Shown: positions 7,482-16,515, numbered from the stretch's first letter. The stretch: 20,695 nt of DNA from Amoeboaphelidium occidentale (GCA_023515795.1 JALGPX010000157.1:1-20695), one strand, 5' to 3'. Notes: a model not told the origin generated them from the sequence alone. Made by a program: numbers and translations.

Positions 7482-7502
7482 TAATTTCTTCTTTTCTGTT
7501 TC

Positions 7503-7541
7503 AAACAACCATCCATCCAACCAAACCAAACCAAACCAAAC
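7503..7541 (+). repeat. AACCA-type tandem repeat in a 5' leader
   Basis: An imperfect then perfect run of CAACC, ATCC and AACCA units lies just before the NELF-A-like gene. The gap between NUP54 and that gene is only 77 bp, so this is its promoter or leader. Confidence 0.7.
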
Positions 7542-7558
7542 ATCCCTCAAAGTACAGA

Positions 7559-8326
7559 ATGCCTTCCAGATTGGTTGCTTCAGAGTCTTTGTTACAGGCT
7601 ATTTTTGCTCATACTAATAGATTGTCATGGCAACAGAGACAGTATATTTTGAGGTTTCTAGGAGGATATGATGATAAACCACCTTCTGAATTAATTGGAT
7701 TAGAGTCTTCTTCTTCTTCTTCTTCTTCTTCTGATGATTCAACTGCTGCTGTTAGACAAGTACTATTGCATGAAGAAACTAGAACTGAAACATCTACTTC
7801 TTCTACTTCTACTTCTACTTCTTCTTCTTCTTCTTCTTCTTCTAGAGTTTACAATATTGTTGATCAGATTGTTTTTGAGATGGATTATTCTACGGGTTGT
7901 TGGAGAAAGTTGAGAAGGAGGATAAGGATGGTTAATAAAGATGGAGAAAGGGAAAGGGGTGGAGAAAGGGTTTCAAACAGGAGAAGTAGAAGAGGTAGAG
8001 ATAGAAGGTTGGATTTTACTACTACTACTACTACTACTGCTTCTGCTTCTGCTGATGCTTCATCATTCTTTACTCTTGTTAATAATATTGATGATATTCC
8101 TACTGATGGGAGGCCATCTCTAAGACCTCGTCAGTATCATCATCATCATGATCATCATCATCATCAGCAGCAGCAGCAGCAGCAGGAAGATGTTAATAAT
8201 AATTTAAGACAACAACAACAACAACAACAATCACCTGAATCTACTACTTCTGCATCAAATAACGAATTCACTTTGTGGCATAGAAGTAACAGAGGATCAT
8301 CTTCTTCTTCAGGTTGTGGTAGGTAA
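7559..8326 (+). CDS. Protein resembling the NELF-A C-terminal domain only
   Basis: The product is 255 residues. Residues 1-45 and 95-125 line up by eye with the C-terminal domain of NELF-A, a subunit of the negative elongation factor that pauses RNA polymerase II in animals: the segment ESLLQAIFAHTNRLSWQQRQ followed by ILRFLGGYDD, then RQVLLHEETRTE, then IVDQIVFEMDYSTGCW. The human protein has the same order, with a LVDTVFEMNYATGQW-type block close to its end. The NELF-C-binding N-terminal domain is missing, and NUP54 ends 77 bp upstream, leaving no space for it. Between and after the conserved blocks are Ser, Thr, His and Gln tracts from microsatellites, plus an Arg-rich stretch. The frame-shift shadow at 7941 is not a gene. 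The assignment is from motif memory and should be treated as a strong lead rather than proof. Confidence 0.65.
   Translation: MPSRLVASESLLQAIFAHTNRLSWQQRQYILRFLGGYDDKPPSELIGLESSSSSSSSSDDSTAAVRQVLLHEETRTETSTSSTSTSTSSSSSSSSRVYNIVDQIVFEMDYSTGCWRKLRRRIRMVNKDGERERGGERVSNRRSRRGRDRRLDFTTTTTTTASASADASSFFTLVNNIDDIPTDGRPSLRPRQYHHHHDHHHHQQQQQQQEDVNNNLRQQQQQQQSPESTTSASNNEFTLWHRSNRGSSSSSGCGR
7706..7843 (+). repeat. TCT and ACTTCT microsatellites in the NELF-A-like gene
   Basis: TCT runs at about 7706-7731 and 7817-7843, with an alternating ACT-TCT block at 7795-7818, encode Ser and Ser-Thr tracts placed between the conserved blocks. Confidence 0.9.
8018..8230 (+). repeat. ACT, CAT, CAG and CAA microsatellites in the NELF-A-like gene
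   Basis: ACT (8018-8038), CAT then CAG (8135-8185) and CAA (about 8210-8230) encode Thr, His and Gln tracts in the C-terminal half. Gln is written CAG in one tract and CAA in the next. Confidence 0.9.
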
Positions 8327-8332
8327 ATTCCG

Positions 8333-8345
8333 AATAAAATTACTC

Positions 8346-8351
<6 letters not shown>
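8333..8351. terminator. Facing poly(A) signals between convergent genes
   Basis: AATAAA on the plus strand (8333-8338, 7 nt after the NELF-A-like stop) faces AATAAA on the minus strand (8346-8351, 29 nt after the transporter stop). Both sit in the 54-bp gap between the genes. Confidence 0.55.

Positions 8352-8376
<25 letters not shown>
8347..8376. repeat. TTA microsatellite in the 3' gap
   Basis: Ten TTA units fill most of the space between the two convergent stop codons. It probably forms part of the 3' UTR of both genes. Confidence 0.9.
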
Positions 8377-8377
<1 letters not shown>

Positions 8378-8380
8378 TGA

Positions 8381-8683
8381 TTATTGTGCTTTTGTTATGC
8401 TTTTAAGTGCCACAGAAGATAGTCCAGTTATGATAAAGAATAACGTGTAGAATGCCAAAACTGTATTACTAGACCATCCGTAATCCCATAATATGCCGCC
8501 AATAAGTCCTGATAGAGCACCTCCAATTGTAGCAAATAAGCCACATAACCCAGAAGCAAAACTACGCACTTTAACAGGAAATATTTCAGGTGTCAGCATA
8601 TAAACATTTGTCCATACACCGACAATAAAGAAATACAAGCAGCAGGAATACAGTAAAACTTGCCATGACTCCTCCTCCTCCTC

Positions 8684-8715
<32 letters not shown>

Positions 8716-9805
8716 CAGTCATAAACAACAGTGAAGACACAAAACATCCAGTGCTGAAAATTAAAATACTTGTTAGTTTTGATAGTTTCTGTAACAGATA
8801 AACTGCAAGAGCCAAACCAGGAATCTCACAGAATCCTATAATTAGTAACTGTACATTGTTTGAGACACTCATCTGTTTGCTCTTGGAATATTTTGATAGC
8901 CATATTGTCCAACCATAGTAAGCAATAGTAGTAGAGAACCATATAAGAGATAGAAGTAGTAGCTGGAGTGTATATGATTTCAAACTAACAGATTCTTGGT
9001 CTTTTACGGGTCTATGAATCTCACAAGTTTCAATGGTTTCAAGTAATTCTTGGTTGCAATTCTTTGACTTTTGACATAGAGCCTGTAATACACGTCTTGT
9101 TTCATCGATTTTACCAGAAGCGATTAAATAGTGTGGCGTTTCCATGCGCCAGAATAGAGCCAGCAGAAACGTAATGATATTCGGACAACTGCAAAGAAAT
9201 ACGAATAAGCGCCAATTTTGATTAGCCAAGAACCCAAAGACAGCAGTTATAATAACTCCGAATATTCCGAAAAGTATAATCAGTGGAACATGAGTCTTGT
9301 GAAGTCTTGAAGGAAAGAATTCCAGCATCAGCACGAAATCCAAAGACAGCGACGCACCCATACCAAAACCCATCAGGAATCGAAGTACTAGTAAAACAAT
9401 GAAAGAAGGAGATAGTGCCGTCAATGCAGCAAATAATGCTGTTAGAAACGCGGTGACTATCAATGGAAATCTCCTGCCAAACTTATCACTAATAGAACCC
9501 CATAAAAGACTTCCGATAATCTGTCCAACGAATAGAACGAAAGATACCAGACCGAGATTAGCAAGAGAACCATAAAACTCTACAGGGAGTATATCCAACA
9601 AAAGCGTAACAGATATGAGATCCACTGTACCAGAAGAATATCCAAAACCACACAGAAGCAACAGGTACAAATGAGAACGTGTAAAACCTATTCTATCCAA
9701 AATATCATCCACTGTTATCGAAATTCTTTCAGGCGAACTGTCATTTGAATCAGTGTAATCATCAACTGCAACGTTTTCAAGCAGCGCCTTGTGTTCATCG
9801 TCCAT
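8381..9805 (-). CDS. MFS transporter, SVOP/sugar-porter-like
   Basis: The product is 474 residues from the ATG at 9805; the frame is open four codons further only through TTG. It has twelve predicted spans in two halves, as in the major facilitator superfamily. The loop between spans 2 and 3 carries the family signature GSISDKFGRRFP, and LRFLMGFGMGASL fits span 4 of the sugar/organic-ion porters. A short N-terminal LDRIGFTRSHLYLLLL segment resembles SVOP-like proteins, in which this region precedes span 1. The substrate cannot be told. A loop in the second half (encoded at 8670-8714) holds nine Ser followed by Glu residues, from GAT and CCT microsatellites read on the minus strand. It is co-oriented with ubiquilin, whose stop is 47 bp upstream of this start. 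Confidence 0.85.
8670..8714. repeat. GAT and CCT microsatellites in the transporter
   Basis: A GAT run (about 8685-8714) and a CCT run (8670-8683) are read on the minus strand as poly-Ser then poly-Glu inside an extramembrane loop. Confidence 0.9.
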
Positions 9806-9841
9806 CGTCGACTTCAATCAATAACAATAAAATGAATGCCC

Positions 9842-9847
9842 TTTATT
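9842..9847 (-). terminator. Poly(A) signal for ubiquilin
   Basis: The minus strand reads AATAAA five bases after the ubiquilin stop codon, within the 47-bp gap to the transporter start. Confidence 0.45.
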
Positions 9848-9852
9848 GACAG

Positions 9853-10935
9853 TTACATGCCACCCATTGTTGCACCATTAGCCAATAGAAACTCAACAGC
9901 TGCATTTACATTTCCGTTAGTCATAGTTAATGCTCTAAGGTTCTCTGTAGGATCGAAGAATCCCATTTCTCTTAATTGTCTCAGTTGAGTCTCAAAGCGA
10001 ACTTCTGGAGGTACATTACTCTGAGGACTTCCCATTCCGCCACGACCAGCAGCAGCAGCACCGCCTAGACCTCCTGCACCAGCCACACCAGCATTAGAAA
10101 ACATTTGATTTGTTAATTGTGACATGAATGGATTCATTGAAGGATCAACACGAGGAATGCCACCACCAGCAATAGGCGACTGTTGTTGTTGCTGCTGCTG
10201 CATTCCAGGTGATCCCATCATACTCAAGAACGGATTTCCTTGTAGCCCCGACATACCACCAAGACCACCTAAACCGGCTCCTGCTCCACCAGCACCGCCA
10301 CCTTGTGCCATTGCCATCTGCATCATTCTTGGATCTGAAAGCATTTGTTGAAACATTGGACTGGAAATCATTTGTGTCAACTGTTCTTCATCCATTCCCA
10401 TTTGACGCATTTGAGGATTAAAAGCCAACATCTGTTGAGCCAACACACGCGGATTCTGTAAAAGACCTTGCATCATTTGTTGTAACATTGGATTTGGTGG
10501 CATGTCCATATTTCCTTGTTGGCCTGTAGCAGCTGCAGGAGGCATTCCCATTCCACCAGCGCCACCCATAAATGGATTCATAAAAGGCATACCAGCCAAA
10601 GGGTTCATACTTGGGTCCATGTTTAAGCTGCGAGGCGCTGCAGTTGTAGTTGTAGCAGTTGTAGCAGGTGCAGGAGTAGAAGCAGCAGCAGTGGCTGGCT
10701 TTGAACGGACTAAATGGATGGTGTGCCCTTCCATTATTTTATAAACACTCAACTTATCCTCATCCTTCATAATCTTTCCAGAGTAAATCAATCGTTGTTC
10801 ATTCGATGGAACATTCAACTCAGCGGATATCTTTTCTTTCAATTGCAGAACCGTCTGCTCTTCCGGCTGAACAGACAAGTCAACTTTGCTAGTCGAACCA
10901 GAGCTCGATTTTACAGTGATTTTAATTGAAGACAT
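9853..10935 (-). CDS. DSK2: Ubiquilin/Dsk2 proteasome shuttle factor
   Basis: The 360-residue product has the complete order of the ubiquilin family. An N-terminal ubiquitin-like domain (residues 3-77) includes the KEKISAELNVPSNEQRLIYS and GHTIHLVRS segments; it binds the proteasome. A Met/Asn/Pro-rich middle with STI1-type sequence follows (about 145-212: NPMLQQMMQGLLQNPRV and MISSPMFQQMLSDPRMM), which holds hydrophobic clients. A UBA domain closes the protein (309-355: FETQLRQLREMGFFDPTEN and NVNAAVEFLLANG), which binds ubiquitin. Two DPSMNP motifs flank the STI1 region. Gly/Ala-rich linkers and a Gln tract are disordered. Length is close to yeast Dsk2. The start ATG gives the expected first beta strand immediately. 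It is expected in cytosol and nucleus. Confidence 0.95.
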   Translation of the reverse strand: MSSIKITVKSSSGSTSKVDLSVQPEEQTVLQLKEKISAELNVPSNEQRLIYSGKIMKDEDKLSVYKIMEGHTIHLVRSKPATAAASTPAPATTATTTTAAPRSLNMDPSMNPLAGMPFMNPFMGGAGGMGMPPAAATGQQGNMDMPPNPMLQQMMQGLLQNPRVLAQQMLAFNPQMRQMGMDEEQLTQMISSPMFQQMLSDPRMMQMAMAQGGGAGGAGAGLGGLGGMSGLQGNPFLSMMGSPGMQQQQQQQSPIAGGGIPRVDPSMNPFMSQLTNQMFSNAGVAGAGGLGGAAAAGRGGMGSPQSNVPPEVRFETQLRQLREMGFFDPTENLRALTMTNGNVNAAVEFLLANGATMGGM

Positions 10936-11086
10936 TTTCGAAAAGAAACTGTGCGATGGGTGTCGTTTGAATTATCAGATCACTCCAGACTTAAAAATTA
11001 TTCCGATTAAGAAGAGGTGGAACGAATCGTACGCACAAGGTTCATGGAAGTTGCTTATCATTCTATTTTTTGGCAAGCCTATACTT
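10936..11086. other. Gap upstream of ubiquilin
   Basis: These 151 bp hold the ubiquilin promoter and the 3' end of the peptidase gene, both on the minus strand. No TATA-like box or poly(A) hexamer stands out. Confidence 0.4.
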
Positions 11087-13774
11087 CTACGCAGAAACCT
11101 TTTTTAAGAAGCCAACTGATCGCTCACCTGCTGTAAATATGGTAGCCCAATTAGGCAGCGACTTTAACATCTTGGCCATAAATGGGACATGTGTAGCAAA
11201 ATCATCAACAAAACATCTGAATGTTACTTCTACTTTATCGAAATCTCCTTCAACTTTCGTCTCGAAACCGAAATTCCAATATTCGTGAGCGTCTCTTCTC
11301 AACAGTAAAAGCTCGCCGACTTTTGCATTCTTCACTTCGATTCCCTTGTTGTATTCTGTAATGTTTGATGTAAACGAACCAGAAAAGTCTTGGCCGAAAT
11401 TCTGAATTACTTCGCAAGAATAAATACCCTTAGGAGCTTGAACTTGTCCCTCAATATGTCCCCCATTTCTAGCAACTTTCACAGTCATTGTAGAAATATC
11501 CAAATTTGGCAACAAGTCCAAATTATGAAATTTAACGCTGCATTTTTCCAGAGACGTTTTCCTACCTGTATCAGGAACTGTCATGAGGGCCATTCTTGAA
11601 CATTCAATATCATCAAAGTACACATCATATTTACCTGAAGCGTTATCAGAGAATAATGATGAGACTTTCAGGGCGAATCCCACATCTTGTCCGCTTAGGA
11701 AAGCTCCCGTAACAGTAGATGAGTTAGGATTAGTGTAATCAGCTTCAAAATAAGGTCTTAGTCTGAATGATTTATCCAATGAATATGGAAAAGACAACAG
11801 CATTTGGAGCAGTAGCATCGTAACTAGGAAGCAGCCTGCGCGAAGAGGCCACTTGCATTCTTTTATCGTTGCCAATTCTGGATACAATGATACAATGATA
11901 ATGAGCAACGCTAACGCAATGAATCCGAAAACAACAACTGGACTTGCTCCATCCAAAACAGAAGGAGCCAAAGCCCTCAATAAAGATTCATAAACTTCAT
12001 ATGTCAAAACAAGAGGAACAACTGTTCTCACCAAAAACTGCAGTAACATGATTTCCTCACTTCCTACAAAGGAAACTACACGGGGCAATAAGATGTCTGC
12101 CATCAAGAAGAAGTTCCACACCACAAACAAATACATTGTTCCAAAGGAGTACTTGTTTAATAAAAACAAATTCAAAGCCAGTAATGGAACATGAAACAAG
12201 AGGAGGGACAATTTTCTGGCAAGTACTTTATCCGCAATTGATAAATTCTTGTTCACCGGAAACAAATACTGCAAACCAAAAAGTATGAAATGTGCGCTAA
12301 CAACAGTGAACAGACCAACAGATGAAGGAAACGTTCCAACAAATGACCCATTGTATTTTCTTGAAACTATTCCAACTGTGACTGATGAACCAAATGTTAA
12401 CAAAACCCATAAAACTAAGCAAATGTACTCTCTTATTACTGCAAATCGAAAGCTCCTTTGTGAAGAAATTAATTTGTTAGAGACTATGAAAAGAGTTGCA
12501 GCAAGACTCGTAACACTAACAGCAACATATGCATTGAAACCGAAGCTTACCACAAATTTACTAGCGACATCAAAGAGAATGTAGAATTTTTTGGCGTGTT
12601 CAGAGTATTCTGTTTCTGATTCTTTTGATCTTTTCTCCAAATAGTCAGAGTTCAAAACTGCCTTAGTAAATGCTAAAACATTGGAGCCTAAAGCTTGTAC
12701 AGCCTTTGGGTCTACATCTACAAAAGAGTCTTTAGGTGTGTGATACTTGTATCTTCCTTCATAAAATGCAACATCGATGCCAGATAGGTTCTTCTTATCG
12801 TTATTAACTAGTAATCTAAAATTGGTATCGGATGGAATTAGTCCTAATTTAAAAATGTCAGAACCAATAACATCCATGTGAGGATAAGGAGCAGCATCAG
12901 CATAAATCTTCTTCAGACGAACATCTGAGAATCGGAACAACATAGCTCTTTTACCATTTCCACCGGCCTCCAAATTCAAGAATGCAAAGACGTCATAAAT
13001 GGAAGAATGTTCCAAGAAGCCGTACGCATCAAGTAAACCAGCTTCTTCTCCATCTCCAAACATGAAGATAATATCGCCATTCCATTCTTGATCTTTACCA
13101 GAGTACATCATAGCGCGCAAAGTTTCCAACATTGACACAAACCCAATACCATCATCAAAAGCACCATATGAAGTTGAACCAGAATCAAAATGCGCTGTAA
13201 TCAACAAAGCTGGCTTCTTCTCCTTCTTTGACGTTTCATCAGTCTTCTTACTTAAACGAGCAATTATGTTTCTTGGCTCCAAGAAAAACTTGTATGGATG
13301 ATACTCTTCAACTTTTCTAAAAACTTCTGCAGCAACAACACCAGATTCTTTAAAGTACTTAGCCCCTTCACTTGGATCCATTTGTTTATCCTGAACTTCA
13401 ATGTCCAACACAAACCCATTTGCTTCAGCGACATCTTTGTATGTGACCAATTGATTAACAATATACTTGCCAACCTCAATATTGTACTTTGAGCTCCATG
13501 GATGATAATCGCGTGTACAGTTTTCTAAATGCTTTAATGCGTTGTATGACCTGAAGTCTGAAGATTCCGCATCAGCAGTCAAAGCGCTAGGCAATTGCGC
13601 TCTCAACCATGACGTAAACACACAAACTGCAACAATGATCATATAAGCCAGAACTACCAAATTCGGTAGTTTTTTAGACTTCAATTCATCCTGTTCCCAT
13701 GTAAACAATTTTTCATTAACCGCGTTGTTTTCCTTTTCGCTACGCGCTGTTGACCTTTTGCGCATTTTATTCAT
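11087..13774 (-). CDS. ERMP1/Pff1-type M28 membrane metallopeptidase
   Basis: The 895-residue product is an M28-family zinc peptidase with the build of animal ERMP1 (Felix-ina) and yeast Pff1, which sit in the ER or vacuole membrane. One span lies at residues 38-58. The peptidase domain follows (about 75-385), with all expected zinc ligands and catalytic residues: H195 in ITAHFDSGS, D207 in FDDGIG, E243 and E244 in GDGEEAG, E269 in LNLEAGGNG and H345 in YKYHTPKDS. From about 405 to 670 there are eight or so hydrophobic spans. The last 200 residues are beta-rich and probably lumenal. The domain is intact, so activity is expected; the substrate is unknown. The gene is intron-less, and the ATG at 13774 gives a basic cytoplasmic N-terminus (MNKMRKRS). 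Confidence 0.92.
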   Translation of the reverse strand: MNKMRKRSTARSEKENNAVNEKLFTWEQDELKSKKLPNLVVLAYMIIVAVCVFTSWLRAQLPSALTADAESSDFRSYNALKHLENCTRDYHPWSSKYNIEVGKYIVNQLVTYKDVAEANGFVLDIEVQDKQMDPSEGAKYFKESGVVAAEVFRKVEEYHPYKFFLEPRNIIARLSKKTDETSKKEKKPALLITAHFDSGSTSYGAFDDGIGFVSMLETLRAMMYSGKDQEWNGDIIFMFGDGEEAGLLDAYGFLEHSSIYDVFAFLNLEAGGNGKRAMLFRFSDVRLKKIYADAAPYPHMDVIGSDIFKLGLIPSDTNFRLLVNNDKKNLSGIDVAFYEGRYKYHTPKDSFVDVDPKAVQALGSNVLAFTKAVLNSDYLEKRSKESETEYSEHAKKFYILFDVASKFVVSFGFNAYVAVSVTSLAATLFIVSNKLISSQRSFRFAVIREYICLVLWVLLTFGSSVTVGIVSRKYNGSFVGTFPSSVGLFTVVSAHFILFGLQYLFPVNKNLSIADKVLARKLSLLLFHVPLLALNLFLLNKYSFGTMYLFVVWNFFLMADILLPRVVSFVGSEEIMLLQFLVRTVVPLVLTYEVYESLLRALAPSVLDGASPVVVFGFIALALLIIIVSLYPELATIKECKWPLRAGCFLVTMLLLQMLLSFPYSLDKSFRLRPYFEADYTNPNSSTVTGAFLSGQDVGFALKVSSLFSDNASGKYDVYFDDIECSRMALMTVPDTGRKTSLEKCSVKFHNLDLLPNLDISTMTVKVARNGGHIEGQVQAPKGIYSCEVIQNFGQDFSGSFTSNITEYNKGIEVKNAKVGELLLLRRDAHEYWNFGFETKVEGDFDKVEVTFRCFVDDFATHVPFMAKMLKSLPNWATIFTAGERSVGFLKKVSA

Positions 13775-14231
13775 GTGTATCTAAGATTTTGTCTAATAGA
13801 ATCTAGCGGGCAGTGAAAGTGTAGTTATTCCAAGAGCACCGGAATTCAACTCGCGCTAAAAATCTCCAAAATTTTTTGCCCCAAAGAGATCAGCATTGAC
13901 GATCATGGCGGCCAAACGATTAGAGTCTGGTCCTCTAGCAGACTATGATAGTTCCGGATTCTGTTAAATGTTTCTATTATCAACTAGTAGTAGACCGCAA
14001 GGTACAATCTTTTCTATATGCAGTTGTCAACCTCGATCACACGAACAATTCCTGATACACTCAAAAGGCATAGATCTCTCGCTTTCTGTGACCAATAAAT
14101 GTGGCTAATGCGCGTTGGTAGCAATCATTGACGGTATTAATTAGAAAGCATACTTCGAATTCGTCAACTCAAGATCATTCCCCTCGACGACTTTTGGAAC
14201 AATTCAAGTTTTTTCCGACAAGACATCGCAA
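13775..14231. other. Divergent intergenic region
   Basis: These 457 bp separate the start codons of the peptidase (-) and the gene at 14232 (+) and must hold both promoters. It is one of the largest gaps in the window. A 20-codon open frame with a good ATG context lies at 13905-13967 and is listed under findings. No tRNA or long exon is visible. Confidence 0.5.
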
Positions 14232-15677
14232 ATGACTTTAGACGGTAGATTAAATAGTCTTTGGAATCCCTTTTACGTTTCTTATTGTAGATTTCAGTTA
14301 TGCTGAAGGATGGGCTCCTCCTGAGGATGGCGAAGTAGATGATCTTGATTTGACTAGGAACGTTCATCCTGCGCTGAGGGAACAAAGAGAACATCAAGTA
14401 CTGGAAAGAATGAGAGCGAGAGATAAAAAATTTACTTTTACGTCAAGAGCTACACGTACTGGCAGGTCCGGCAGTTACAGTTCATCAGTTGGCGTCTCGC
14501 TTGGACAATCAGCCGCAGCTGCTGCGAAACATTCACCTGCCAAAGAACGAACTGTTTCACTTAAACCTCCCAAGCCTGTAACGTCGATGGATAGTCCAGT
14601 TTCATCAAGAAGGAAGATTCTATCAGGAAAAGAAGCGCGGTTAGAGCCAAGGTTCCCAAACCCAAACTCTGATGAGGAAGACTACTATGCCAATGGAAAG
14701 TACAATTATAATTTACCAGATGATTTAGACTTTAACACTGTTTCCGATTTTAGGAGACAACAACCTGTTAAAAGTCAAGAATTAGAGATTCCGTGTGCTG
14801 CAGATATACTAGACAGTCCACGACAACATTCAGCATCATCTGTTACAGCAAAAAGTGCCACCTCAATAAGAAAAATATCATTGATACCTCCTGGAATGAC
14901 TGCGCCACTATCAGCCACTTATACTTCAAGAGAGAATGCAACATCAAGTCTATTTTCAAAGAATTATCGCACGGCACCAACGGAACCCACAAATGCTCCT
15001 TCCATTTCAAGTCCAAGATTCCGACCGCGAGACTCGTATTTTGATCAGAGATCAAGCAGTGAATCTCTTCAGCAGGTAAAGGATACTGTTTCAGACAATA
15101 ACACAACAGCATCTGTCAAAAAAGATGATGCTGATTTGATGAAAGAATTACAAAGAAAACTCTCTGAGTTAGTTGATTTGAGTACCAACATGGAAATGAA
15201 AGACTTGAAAGTTCAGGGAAAAGAGCAAGAAGAGATATCTTCAGAGAACTCTGCAAAATGTGCTGGTCCAGACACTCTTACAAACAATTCCAGCGACCAA
15301 GATACTTCAATTCATAATCAACAATCCGAAAACAGCGAAGAAGAAGAAGAATGCTGCAAAAAGCTGATAGCAAAATTCCTATTGAATCCTTCGCTGCGTG
15401 GTCAGTGCTTAGGTTCAGTAAAAGTACCTCTGAATAACAAAAAAGGAACAATCACCATACAAATCCACGAGGTACAATTCCCATCCTTTCTTATTATTTA
15501 ATTGTTTTGTAGAATGATACTCCTGAGCTGTTGATGCAATGCATACTATGGAGCAGCCCTGATTCCTTACAATACTACAATTCGCTGGCCGACGATGAGT
15601 ACGGTTACCGAGGAGTCAATAGTATGATGCGAAGATTAGATTTAGCTAAACAAACTATACAAGCTCTTCAAATCTAG
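14232..15677 (+). CDS. Mostly disordered protein of unknown family (three exons)
   Basis: I do not recognise this protein. Exons are 14232-14244, 14291-15471 and 15513-15677, giving 452 residues. The first exon codes only MTLD plus one base. Splicing to 14291 gives an acidic, aromatic opening, DDFSYAEGWAPPEDGEVDDL, then a helical, Arg-rich part (HPALREQREHQVLERMRARD). Residues 45-330 are Ser, Pro and Thr-rich and disordered, with a short Leu-heptad helix near 265-285 (LMKELQRKLSELVDL). The last 100 residues look folded: CCKKLIAKFLLNPSLRGQ, a beta-type stretch VPLNNKKGTITIQIHE that crosses the second splice, ENDTPELLMQCILWSS, and a closing helix. Without the first intron the frame would need a TTG start. 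An AATAAA follows the stop by 8 nt. Confidence 0.7.
14245..14290 (+). other. Intron (46 nt) after a 13-nt coding exon
   Basis: The donor is GTAGAT and the acceptor TTGTAG. Splicing joins GAC G to AT TTC AGT and gives MTLDDFSYAEGW. A second acceptor, TTTCAG, lies 6 nt further but would put the downstream exon out of frame. Confidence 0.7.
15472..15512 (+). other. Intron (41 nt)
   Basis: The donor is GTACAA and the acceptor TTGTAG. It is in phase 0 and joins IQIHE to NDTPELL, extending the protein by 54 residues. TTTAAT near the 3' end could serve as branch point. Confidence 0.8.
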
Positions 15678-15685
15678 CTAGAACT

Positions 15686-15691
15686 AATAAA
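15686..15691 (+). terminator. Poly(A) signal hexamer
   Basis: AATAAA lies 8 nt after the stop codon of the three-exon gene. Confidence 0.5.
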
Positions 15692-15831
15692 CTTTCTACA
15701 TGAAACTGAAAACAGTGTAACACTCATTAACGAAGTCTAACCATTTGCATCATTTTTGAGTGTTGCCATGACAACCACTTGTAACAACTCCAAATGACCA
15801 TCACAATATATCCTCTTTCTTTAAAAGAAGA

Positions 15832-16515
15832 ATGCCCTCTATTACTTCATCTACATCGAAGCAATCCAAATCAAATGATGCCTTGAATATAATTGGCCAA
15901 ATCCATCGCCAACAACCTCTCTCCTTCTCCACAACTTCTAGGAATACTTCTACAGCTACTCAGAATGAAAAGATCTCCTATTCAAAGTTCAGAATGACTT
16001 TTCGTTTCCTACAAGCTACTCTTGGTTCCATCCTTTTCTTACTACTTTGCACTCAAGACAGACAATTACTGATTCAATATGATCTATTACCATCAATAAT
16101 TGCATTTGTAGTACTAACAATTCTAATACCTCTAGTTGATGCAGCCTTACTTGGTGTATACTTTGGCAAGTGGATGGGTCAAATTGGAGTGAAACAATTA
16201 CTACTAGTTGAATCATCGTGTGATTTATTCTACACCTTGTACCATCTAGGTGCCTTCATTCTATTCCTAGACAAATTGAACCAAAAAGGCGGCGGCAACT
16301 GTTACAGCTTTAAAGCAGGTTGCGATGTTTATAATTGGACTATTGCTTTTACTGCATTCGGCTTAGTAGCTTGGAGTGCATCATTACTGTCTCTAATTTA
16401 CGCTGCAATCTTCAAGCAACGCCACATACTCTTTGGCTCCTCTAGAAACGGAATGCAAAGACTGAATGATCATGAAACAGAAATACACATGCGCAGTCTC
16501 AGAATGCAAAATTAG
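15832..16515 (+). CDS. Four-helix membrane protein, family not recognised
   Basis: The product is 227 residues. The first 55 are Ser, Thr and Gln-rich and hydrophilic. Four hydrophobic spans follow at about 60-76, 84-108, 122-146 and 162-188, and a hydrophilic tail closes the protein. The loop between spans 3 and 4 has two cysteines (GGGNCYSFKAGCDVYNW) placed as for a disulfide on the outer or lumenal side. The layout recalls MARVEL-type or other tetraspan proteins, but no diagnostic motif was seen. Spans 2 and 3 contain Asp and Glu (LVDAALLG, LLVESSCD), which may be functional. The start ATG at 15832 follows a purine-rich leader. It is 40 bp ahead of DGAT1 on the same strand, so the two could be expressed together. 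Confidence 0.75.
   Translation: MPSITSSTSKQSKSNDALNIIGQIHRQQPLSFSTTSRNTSTATQNEKISYSKFRMTFRFLQATLGSILFLLLCTQDRQLLIQYDLLPSIIAFVVLTILIPLVDAALLGVYFGKWMGQIGVKQLLLVESSCDLFYTLYHLGAFILFLDKLNQKGGGNCYSFKAGCDVYNWTIAFTAFGLVAWSASLLSLIYAAIFKQRHILFGSSRNGMQRLNDHETEIHMRSLRMQN

Noticed and set aside
7941-8123. Plus-strand frame with poly-Leu inside the NELF-A-like gene
   Set aside because: It is the alternate frame of the ACT repeat and surrounding codons; the main frame carries the conserved blocks.
8670-8714. Acidic/Ser tract in the transporter as a regulatory degron
   Set aside because: It is explained by GAT and CCT microsatellites like those in neighbouring genes; nothing else suggests a function.
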